NCBI GenBank assembly: GCA_030615715.1 | Contig: JAUWYS010000014.1 | Span: forward strand, 1-7,197 | DNA: 7,197 bases | Direction of reading: 5' to 3' | Source of the DNA: a bacterium | Lineage (GTDB): Bacteria; Patescibacteriota; Minisyncoccia; Minisyncoccales; CG1-02-41-26 | Notes under the pieces: generated by a model | Database searches by the model: none | What the model was told of the DNA's origin: nothing | Seen by the model: only the letters and a program-made list of their open reading frames with translations | In this document: in pieces, positions 1 to 5,343 of the stretch | Position numbering within the stretch: the stretch's first letter is position 1 | Layout: every line of letters begins with the position of its first letter | Position numbers and translations under genes: made by a program

Positions 1-46
1 GGAAAATTTGGAAACCTACAAGAAAAGTATAATGAGCAAAAAGTGA
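1..46 (+). CDS. 3' end of an upstream gene, unidentified
   Basis: The frame starting at position 2 reads ENLETYKKSIMSKK and stops at TGA 44-46, two bases before the preferred start of the next gene. The tight junction matches the packing of the rest of the window, so I read it as the tail of a preceding + strand gene. Fourteen residues are too few to identify it. From family knowledge, thymidylate kinase (tmk) often precedes the delta-prime gene, which makes it a reasonable but unproven guess. A second frame ends at TAA 30-32 and cannot be excluded. Frame 1 is open without a stop into the next gene, so an N-terminal extension of that gene is also formally possible. Confidence 0.35.
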   Translation, partial: ENLETYKKSIMSKK

Positions 47-48
47 TT

Positions 49-993
49 ATGATACTTGGTCACCAAATTCAATGGGAATTTTTACAGAAAATAGCCAAAA
101 CTGACAGGATTCCCCAGGCCCTGCTTTTTGCTGGTCAAAACCATTTGGGTAAGCTGAAAGTGGCTTTGGAATTTATTAAACTTCTGAATTGTTCTCAAGA
201 AGAGCCCTGTCAGAAATGTTTCTCTTGTCAAAGCATTGCCAAAGAGAGATACCCGGATTTGAGCATAGTGCGACCCCAGAAAAAAGAGATTCAGATTTCC
301 CAGATTAGGGACCTGCAAAATATTTTAAATCTTGGGGCACAGGTTTCCTCTATCAAATCAGTGATTATTGATGAGGCAGAGAGTATGAATGTGGCTGCTC
401 AAAATTGTCTTTTAAAAACCTTAGAAGAACCCAGAGGAAAAACCATTTTAATTCTTATTTCTTCCCAGCCAGCCATGTTGGCCCGCACCATCATCTCAAG
501 AACCCAGCTGTTAAAATTCTATCCCTTAAGAGCCTCAGAAATAGAGGAATATTTTAAGGGAAAGGTAGCTCAGGATTTCTTGAAAAAAATGGTTTTTCTT
601 TCTGAAGGACTCCCCGGAAAGGCAATGGAGTTTTTTAAAGACCCTGAAAAGTTAGAGACGGAACTGGCAAGATATCAATTTTGGCAGAAAATTCTAGGTT
701 CAAGTTTAGGGCAGAGATTTTATTATCTCAACCAACTTTTTAGCAAAAAACAAGAGTTTTCTCAGAACATAGGGTCTTTTCTGGAAATTTTACTGAGACA
801 TTTAAGAGGACTTTTACTTGAAAAATTGGGAGTTAAAAAAAATCAATTAACTTCTTTTAAGAGAGCCACTCAAGATTATTCTTTCCCCAACTTAGAAAAA
901 ATGATTAAGGCTGTCCAGGATTTAAGCTCAGCAATTTCTCAGACCAATATCAATCCCAAGCTGGCCTTAGAAAACCTAATTCTTTACCTATGA
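49..993 (+). CDS. holB: DNA polymerase III subunit delta' (clamp loader, HolB-like)
   Basis: Stationary clamp-loader subunit that works with delta and tau/gamma to load the beta sliding clamp during replication. I prefer ATG 49 (314 residues, MILGHQ start, typical of the family); GTG 43 adds two residues. Visible parts: an AAA+ fold with a degenerate P-loop, G29-QNHL-GK, with Leu where Ser/Thr normally follows the Lys; a four-cysteine zinc module C48-x5-C54-x2-C57-x2-C60; a Walker B-like DEAE at 108-111; and an SRT at 150-152 in place of the usual SRC arginine-finger motif. The LLKTLEEP helix at about 121-128 is characteristic. The C-terminal 120 residues match the helical collar in position, with low similarity. 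A degenerate P-loop is normal for delta', which generally does not hydrolyse ATP. The stop codon overlaps the start of frr (ATGA, 990-993), implying translational coupling. No Shine-Dalgarno site is visible. Confidence 0.9.
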   Translation: MILGHQIQWEFLQKIAKTDRIPQALLFAGQNHLGKLKVALEFIKLLNCSQEEPCQKCFSCQSIAKERYPDLSIVRPQKKEIQISQIRDLQNILNLGAQVSSIKSVIIDEAESMNVAAQNCLLKTLEEPRGKTILILISSQPAMLARTIISRTQLLKFYPLRASEIEEYFKGKVAQDFLKKMVFLSEGLPGKAMEFFKDPEKLETELARYQFWQKILGSSLGQRFYYLNQLFSKKQEFSQNIGSFLEILLRHLRGLLLEKLGVKKNQLTSFKRATQDYSFPNLEKMIKAVQDLSSAISQTNINPKLALENLILYL

Positions 994-1547
994 GTTATCA
1001 AGAAATTATTGATAAAATTAAACCCGAACTAAGAAATCTTGCTGAATTATTAAAAGAAGAACAAATGAAAATCCGAGCTTCCCGCGTCTCCGCCGCTTTA
1101 ATTGAAGATATTGAAGTTGAGATTGAGGGAAGTTCGATGCCCCTGAAAAGTTTGGGGGCAATCTCTTCTTCTTCAGCCAGAGAACTTACCGTGCAGCCCT
1201 GGGATAAGTCATACATTGAACCCATCATACGCTCAATTGAGAGGGCAGGAGTTGGTCTGGCTCCGGTGGTGGACAAAGATATCATCCGCTTATCCAGTCC
1301 TCCCTTGACTGAGGAGATCAAGAAAAACCTAATCCGAGTTTTGAACCAGAAAAAAGAACAGACCTTTCAAGATATCCGGCGCCTGAGAGACAAAACCTGG
1401 AAGGAAATTCAAGAGGGATTTCAGAAAGGGGAGATTAGAGAAGATGATAAGTTTCGAGGCAAAGATAAATTAGAGGAAGTTGTTAAAGAATACAAAGATG
1501 AGATAGAGGAGATGGCTGAGAGAAAGAAAAAAGAGATAGAAGGGTAA
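990..1547 (+). CDS. frr: Ribosome recycling factor
   Basis: Cytoplasmic factor that, with EF-G, splits the post-termination ribosome. Its 185 residues equal the canonical length, which supports ATG 990. Signature stretches are present: TVQPWDKS at 67-74, IRLSSPPLTEE at 99-109, and the arginine pair R130-R131 in the domain I helix that contacts 23S rRNA. The C-terminal helix is rich in Lys and Glu, as expected of the three-helix bundle. The usual RTGRAS/RAGRAN segment reads RASRVS (29-34), and the YYG usually found in domain II is replaced by EIEG, so the factor is somewhat divergent but intact. It starts inside the stop codon of the delta' gene without a ribosome-binding site, so it is probably translated by coupling. 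The usual partners rpsB, tsf and pyrH are not upstream. Confidence 0.96.
   Translation: MSYQEIIDKIKPELRNLAELLKEEQMKIRASRVSAALIEDIEVEIEGSSMPLKSLGAISSSSARELTVQPWDKSYIEPIIRSIERAGVGLAPVVDKDIIRLSSPPLTEEIKKNLIRVLNQKKEQTFQDIRRLRDKTWKEIQEGFQKGEIREDDKFRGKDKLEEVVKEYKDEIEEMAERKKKEIEG
1539..1544 (+). promoter_or_regulatory. Weak Shine-Dalgarno-like site for the RseP-type protease
   Basis: GAAGGG ends 7 nt before ATG 1552 and lies inside the last codons of frr. It is the only well-placed purine-rich site in front of any start in this window. The surrounding frr end is itself rich in A and G, so the match could be chance. Confidence 0.35.
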
Positions 1548-1551
1548 AAAT

Positions 1552-2667
1552 ATGATTTTAACCATTTTAATTGTTTTTTTCACCTTGATTGGTTTGTTGG
1601 TTTTGCATGAGCTGGGACATTTTTTGCTGGCCAAGAAGTTTGGAGTTGATGTTGAAGAGTTTGGGGTTGGTTATCCGCCAAGGATTTTTGGCAAAAAGAT
1701 TGGGAAAACCATTTATTCTTTGAACCTTTTACCTTTTGGCGCCTTTGTTAGAATCAAGGGAGAGGAAGGAAAGCTCGGAGTTGAAGATGCCAGGTCTTTT
1801 TCCGGTAAACCCATCTGGCAGAGAGCCTTGATTTTAATTGGAGGAGTGGTTACTTTCTGGTTAATTGGATTTTTGATTTTCACTTTTATTGCTGGAGTCT
1901 GGGGGTTACCAACTTCGGTTAGTGGAGATTTCCAGCCCGAAGCTTTGAGGCAAGGTATTCAAATAGTTGAAGGACCTCAGGTACAGATTATTGGCGTGAA
2001 CTCAGGTTCGCCAGCTGAATTAGCAGGACTTAAGGTAGGGGACATAATAAAAGAATTTTCAATTTCCCATTTTCAATTTTCAGTTAATAAAGTAGAAGAG
2101 ATTCAGGAATTAACGGAAGAATATAAGGGCGAGGAGATAACCCTAACAATCCAGAGAGGCAAAGAAGTTTCTGAGTTTAGTTTAGTTCCCCGAACCTCTC
2201 CACCCCAAGGAGAAGGAGCCATGGGCATAGCTTTAGTCAGGGTTGCCAAATTCAGGTATCCTTGGTACCAGGCTCCCTGGCAGGGGGTTCTGGTGACTTC
2301 CCAACAAACGGTGGCTATGCCAATAATTATAGGCCAGGTAATAGTCAAGGCAGTTCAGGGAGAGAAAGTTGAGGGAGTGAAGTTTGTCGGGCCGATTGGC
2401 ATAGGGGAAATGATGGGTCGGAGTTTAAAAATTGGTTTTGATAATTTTTTACTTCTGATTGCTATGATTTCAATCTGGCTGGCTCTCTTCAATCTTTTAC
2501 CCATTCCAGCCGTTGATGGGGGACGGCTCCTGTTCCTGGGCATTGAGAAGGTTAGGGGGCATCCCGTCAATCCCAATCTTGAGAGAAACATCACCGCCTT
2601 GTTTTTCACCATTTTGGTGGGTCTGATGATCTTTATCACCATCAAGGATGTAATTCGCCTTTTCTAA
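1552..2667 (+). CDS. rseP: RseP-type site-2 intramembrane metalloprotease with PDZ domain
   Basis: Zinc protease of the M50B family that cleaves substrates within the membrane. Visible: a first transmembrane helix (about 2-25) carrying HELGH at 19-23, with H19 and H23 as zinc ligands and E20 catalytic; a second hydrophobic segment at about 93-117; a single PDZ domain at about 143-213 (GSPAELAGLKVGD); a hydrophobic segment near 297-318; NLLPIPAVDGG at 314-324 with D322 as the third zinc ligand; and a last helix at about 346-365. At 371 residues it matches the one-PDZ form rather than the 450-residue two-PDZ E. coli form. In E. coli the substrate is an anti-sigma factor; here the substrate is unknown. 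Four bases separate it from frr and 12 from proS. A 28-bp heptamer repeat is read through in the PDZ domain (residues 169-177, FSISHFQFS) and adds residues after the GLKVGD turn. Confidence 0.93.
   Translation: MILTILIVFFTLIGLLVLHELGHFLLAKKFGVDVEEFGVGYPPRIFGKKIGKTIYSLNLLPFGAFVRIKGEEGKLGVEDARSFSGKPIWQRALILIGGVVTFWLIGFLIFTFIAGVWGLPTSVSGDFQPEALRQGIQIVEGPQVQIIGVNSGSPAELAGLKVGDIIKEFSISHFQFSVNKVEEIQELTEEYKGEEITLTIQRGKEVSEFSLVPRTSPPQGEGAMGIALVRVAKFRYPWYQAPWQGVLVTSQQTVAMPIIIGQVIVKAVQGEKVEGVKFVGPIGIGEMMGRSLKIGFDNFLLLIAMISIWLALFNLLPIPAVDGGRLLFLGIEKVRGHPVNPNLERNITALFFTILVGLMIFITIKDVIRLF
2055..2082 (+). repeat. Four-unit ATTTTCA heptamer repeat inside the RseP-type gene
   Basis: Four contiguous 7-bp units: ATTTTCA (2055-2061), ATTTCCC (2062-2068), ATTTTCA (2069-2075), ATTTTCA (2076-2082). 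The unit, the copy number and the presence of one degenerate unit all match the repeat in the gatC-gatA gap. Forward reading contains no stop in any frame, so the reading frame passes through and encodes FSISHFQFS. Confidence 0.85.
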
Positions 2668-2679
2668 AATTCAAAGCGT

Positions 2680-3939
2680 ATGATACAATCAAAACTTTTA
2701 GCTAAAACTAAAAAGAAGGTTGCCAGAGATATTAGAAACGAGGGTTATAAGTTTTTGATTAAAGGAGATTTTATTGAACAATTAGCCAGCGGTATTTATA
2801 ATTTTTTACCTTTAGGACTTAAGGTTCACAAAAAAATTGAGGAGATAATTCGGGAGGAGATGGATTCAATTGGTGCCCAGGAAGTTTTCTTAGCCGCCCT
2901 CCAGCCAAAAGAATTATGGGAAAGGACTGATCGCTGGAACAAAATGAGCCCACCTCTTTTTAAGCTTCGTGATTTACACAAGAAATATTTTGCTTTAGGC
3001 TCAACCCATGAAGAGGTGATTACCATACTGGCCAAAGAGAGAATTCAGTCCTATAAAGATTTACCACAAGCCCTCTATCAGATTCAAACAAAATTCAGAA
3101 ATGAAGTTCGCTCGACAGGGGGACTCTTAAGAACCCGAGAATTTGTCATGAAAGACCTTTACAGTTTTCATCAAACCAAAAAAGATTTAGATAAGTATTT
3201 TGATAAAGTAGCTCAGAGTTATCAAAAGATTTTTAAACGTTGCGGTTTGAATTCCATAAGAAGCGAAGCTTCGGGAGGAACAATTAGCGGCAAAGAAGAA
3301 AGAACCTTTGAGTTCCAAGTTAAAGCTGAGAACGGTGAAGATAAGATTTTTCTTTGTGCTGGCTGCGGCTGGGCAGTTAATTTAGAAATGGTCCAGGGAA
3401 AAATCGGAGCAAACTGCCCAAAATGTAAAAAAAGTTCTTTAAAGAAGGTGAACACCATTGAGATTGGTCATATCTTTAGCTTGGGAAATAAATACTCAAA
3501 AGCTTTAGGACTTTATTTTGTTGACAAACAAGGGAAAAAGAAACCTGTAATCATGGGCTGTTATGGAATCGGCTTGGGAAGATTAATGGGGGCAATTGCT
3601 GAAGTTCATCATGACTCCAGGGGGATTATCTGGTCACGGGAAGTAGCTCCTTTTTCTCTTCATTTGGTTCCCATAGAAATTTCAAATTCAAAAGTTAGAA
3701 AAACCTCAGAAAAAATTTATCAAGATTTACAAAAAGAAGAAAAAGAGGTATTGTATGATGATAGAGAAGATAAATCTCCTGGAGAAAAATTAGCTGATGC
3801 TGACTTAATCGGCATACCAATCAGAATTGTGATAAGCAAGAGAACGTTAGAGAAAGATTCGGTGGAGTTAAAGAGAAGAGATAAAAAGAAAATAAAATTA
3901 GTGAAAACGAAAGAACTGCAAACTTTTCTTAAATCATAA
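2680..3939 (+). CDS. proS: Prolyl-tRNA synthetase, short form lacking the INS editing domain
   Basis: Class II synthetase that charges tRNA-Pro with proline in the cytoplasm. Motif 1 lies at about 37-76 (SGIYNFLPLG), the TxE loop at 109-111 (THE), motif 2 at about 132-164 (KFRNEVR, RTREFVMKD) and motif 3 around 294-305 (CYGIGLGR, R301). The anticodon-binding domain covers about 323-417. E. coli ProRS has about 570 residues, with an editing insertion (INS) of about 180 between motifs 2 and 3. Here that place holds only about 85 residues, including a possible zinc ribbon C226-x2-C229-x16-C246-x2-C249. Post-transfer editing of Ala-tRNA-Pro in cis is therefore presumably absent. The last two residues (K, S) and the TAA stop are encoded by a heptamer repeat. 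It starts 12 nt after the protease gene, without a Shine-Dalgarno site. Confidence 0.95.
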   Translation: MIQSKLLAKTKKKVARDIRNEGYKFLIKGDFIEQLASGIYNFLPLGLKVHKKIEEIIREEMDSIGAQEVFLAALQPKELWERTDRWNKMSPPLFKLRDLHKKYFALGSTHEEVITILAKERIQSYKDLPQALYQIQTKFRNEVRSTGGLLRTREFVMKDLYSFHQTKKDLDKYFDKVAQSYQKIFKRCGLNSIRSEASGGTISGKEERTFEFQVKAENGEDKIFLCAGCGWAVNLEMVQGKIGANCPKCKKSSLKKVNTIEIGHIFSLGNKYSKALGLYFVDKQGKKKPVIMGCYGIGLGRLMGAIAEVHHDSRGIIWSREVAPFSLHLVPIEISNSKVRKTSEKIYQDLQKEEKEVLYDDREDKSPGEKLADADLIGIPIRIVISKRTLEKDSVELKRRDKKKIKLVKTKELQTFLKS

Positions 3940-3965
3940 ATCATAAATCTTAAATCATAAATCAA
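3931..3965 (+). repeat. Five-unit AAATCAT heptamer repeat across the proS stop codon
   Basis: Five contiguous 7-bp units: AAATCAT (3931-3937), AAATCAT (3938-3944), AAATCTT (3945-3951), AAATCAT (3952-3958), AAATCAA (3959-3965). It begins in the penultimate sense codon of proS, provides the TAA stop, and fills nearly all of the 28-nt gap before mreB. A perfect array of this unit contains TAA in every forward frame once per 21 nt. Read on the other strand it gives MIYDLRF-like peptides. Confidence 0.88.
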
Positions 3966-3967
3966 TC

Positions 3968-5020
3968 ATGTTTTCTAAACTTCTGTCATATTTTAACGAA
4001 GACATTGCCATTGATTTGGGTACGGCTTACTCTCTGGTTTATGTTAAGGGAAGGGGAATTGTTATTAACGAGCCATCGGTGGTCGCCCTTAATAAAAAAA
4101 CTGGACAGATTTTGGCTATTGGAGAAGAAGCAAAAAAGATGGTTGGTAGAACTCCCTCTTATGTCCAAGCCATCCGACCCTTACAGCGAGGAGTGGTCTC
4201 TGACTTTGAGGTTACCGAACAAATGCTTAAGTATTTTATTGACAGGGCCCACCGGAGGAGAATTTTCCCTCTTTCTTGGCCTAGAGTGATTATTGGCATT
4301 CCCTGCGGAGTAACCGAGGTTGAAAAGAAAGCGGTGGAAGACGCAGCTAAATCAGCCGGAGCCAGAGAAGTTCATTTAATTGAAGAACCGATTGCGGCTG
4401 CCATCGGAGCTCGTCTACCCATCCAGGAACCAAAAGGAAATTTTTTGGTTGACATTGGCGGAGGGACAAGCGAGGTGGCCATGATTTCCATGGGAGGAAT
4501 AGTTGCTTCCAAGAGTTTAAAGGTTGCTGGAGATAAGTTGGACGAAGACATTATTGAGTATGTGGGGCAAAAATACAAGATTCTGATTGGTCCCAGAAGC
4601 GCTGAAGACATCAAAATCAATATTGGTTCGGCTCTTCCCTTGAGAGAGAAGAAAGAGGCACCGCTTCGGGGAAGGAATTTGGTCACCGGGCTTCCTGAAG
4701 AGATTATCGTCAATTCAGAAGATATCAGAAAGGCCCTGGAAAAATCAATAAATCAAATTGTTGAAGCAATCAAACTAACCATTGAAAAAACTCCTCCCGA
4801 ATTACTGTCTGACGTGATGACCGACGGCATCTATCTGGTGGGCGGAGGTTCTTTATTGAGGGGGCTGGATAAGTTGATAAGTACCACCACCAAGATGCCA
4901 GTCAAAATTATTGAAGACCCCTTAACAGCCGTAGTTCGGGGTGGCGGGATGGTTTTGGAAAACCTTGATGAATTGAGGGAAATATTGGCTGAAACAGAAT
5001 CAGGAGAACCACTAAAATAA
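3968..5020 (+). CDS. mreB: Actin-like cell-shape protein MreB
   Basis: Filament-forming ATPase that organises elongation-type cell-wall synthesis beneath the membrane. It has 350 residues, the usual length. The N-terminus MFSKLLSYF is a likely amphipathic membrane-binding segment. Phosphate 1 motif is DLGTAYSLVYV (16-26). The catalytic glutamate lies in IEEPIAAAIG (138-147, probably E140). Phosphate 2 is DIGGGTSEVA (162-171). The adenosine motif is GIYLVGGGSLLRGLDKLI (287-304). All key residues look intact. No mreC, mreD, rodA or pbp2 follows; instead gatC starts 3 nt downstream, which is unusual relative to model bacteria. The start has no Shine-Dalgarno site, and the upstream gap is a heptamer repeat. 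The C-terminal tail (about 331-350) is acidic, ending in Lys. Confidence 0.96.
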   Translation: MFSKLLSYFNEDIAIDLGTAYSLVYVKGRGIVINEPSVVALNKKTGQILAIGEEAKKMVGRTPSYVQAIRPLQRGVVSDFEVTEQMLKYFIDRAHRRRIFPLSWPRVIIGIPCGVTEVEKKAVEDAAKSAGAREVHLIEEPIAAAIGARLPIQEPKGNFLVDIGGGTSEVAMISMGGIVASKSLKVAGDKLDEDIIEYVGQKYKILIGPRSAEDIKINIGSALPLREKKEAPLRGRNLVTGLPEEIIVNSEDIRKALEKSINQIVEAIKLTIEKTPPELLSDVMTDGIYLVGGGSLLRGLDKLISTTTKMPVKIIEDPLTAVVRGGGMVLENLDELREILAETESGEPLK

Positions 5021-5023
5021 TTT

Positions 5024-5314
5024 ATGATTTCTAAAAAAGAAGTAGAACATGTGGCTAAGTTGGCTCGGCTTGGCTTGACCGGGAAAGAAATTGAGAAGAT
5101 GCAAAAAGAGCTGACTTTGATTTTAAATTATTTTGATTTATTAAAAGAAGTTGACGTTTCTCAGGTTTCACCAACCTCTCATTCAATTTTATTGGAGAAC
5201 GTAGACCGAGAGGATATCTTCAAAGAGGAAAGTCCAGAAACAGTCAATAAAATGTTAGCCGGGGCTCCCGCCAAAGAAAAAGGACACATCAAAGTCAAAG
5301 GAGTACTGGGATAA
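5024..5314 (+). CDS. gatC: Asp/Glu-tRNA(Asn/Gln) amidotransferase subunit C
   Basis: Small subunit that wraps around GatA and stabilises the GatCAB complex, which converts Glu-tRNA-Gln and/or Asp-tRNA-Asn to the amidated forms. It has 96 residues, normal for the family. MISKKEVEHVAKLARLGLT is the classic N-terminal helix, followed by LILNYFDLLKEVDVSQVSPTSH, a reduced NVDREDIF segment and LAGAPAKEKGHIKVKGVLG at the C-terminus, which ends in the typical F/IKVxxVL. It follows mreB by 3 nt and precedes gatA, its usual partner. A purine run (AGGAG, 5002-5006) lies 17 nt before the start, too far for a standard ribosome-binding site; coupling to mreB translation is more likely. Confidence 0.95.
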   Translation: MISKKEVEHVAKLARLGLTGKEIEKMQKELTLILNYFDLLKEVDVSQVSPTSHSILLENVDREDIFKEESPETVNKMLAGAPAKEKGHIKVKGVLG

Positions 5315-5342
5315 ATTTTCAATTTTCAATTATCAATTTTCA
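5315..5342 (+). repeat. Four-unit ATTTTCA heptamer repeat filling the gatC-gatA gap
   Basis: Four contiguous units: ATTTTCA (5315-5321), ATTTTCA (5322-5328), ATTATCA (5329-5335), ATTTTCA (5336-5342). The array begins on the base after the gatC stop and ends one base before the gatA ATG, so the 29-nt gap is essentially only repeat. It shares unit and copy number with the array inside the RseP-type gene. It leaves gatA without any Shine-Dalgarno site. Confidence 0.88.
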
Positions 5343-5343
5343 A

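Noticed and set aside
28..33. Perfect TATAAT as a possible -10 promoter box for the delta' gene
   Set aside because: The only -35-like hexamer (TTGGAA at 8-13) is just 14 bp away, the site lies within a probable upstream coding tail, and A/T-rich sequence makes such matches common.
991..993. Possible recoding of TGA as glycine, as in Gracilibacteria and Absconditabacteria
   Set aside because: TGA ends the delta' gene at the expected family length and overlaps the frr start; no conserved gene here needs TGA read as an amino acid.
998..1321. 107-codon reverse-strand open frame across frr
   Set aside because: Antisense shadow of the conserved ribosome recycling factor; low-complexity serine and isoleucine composition reflects the opposite strand.
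3676..3692. AATTTCAAATTCAAA stretch in proS as another heptamer element
   Set aside because: Only about two imperfect units, and the encoded stretch is just one residue longer than ordinary ProRS there, so chance is sufficient.
3720..3965. Reverse-strand 81-codon open frame starting MIYDLRFMIYDLR
   Set aside because: It lies antisense to proS and its N-terminus is simply the AAATCAT heptamer array read backwards; no start signal or independent coding evidence.
4005..4289. 94-codon open frame on the + strand inside mreB
   Set aside because: It is an out-of-frame shadow of the intact, well-conserved mreB frame covering the phosphate 1 motif region.
4372..4713. 113-codon reverse-strand open frame inside mreB
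   Set aside because: Antisense shadow of conserved mreB sequence; the composition follows the mreB codons and no neighbouring gene lies on that strand.
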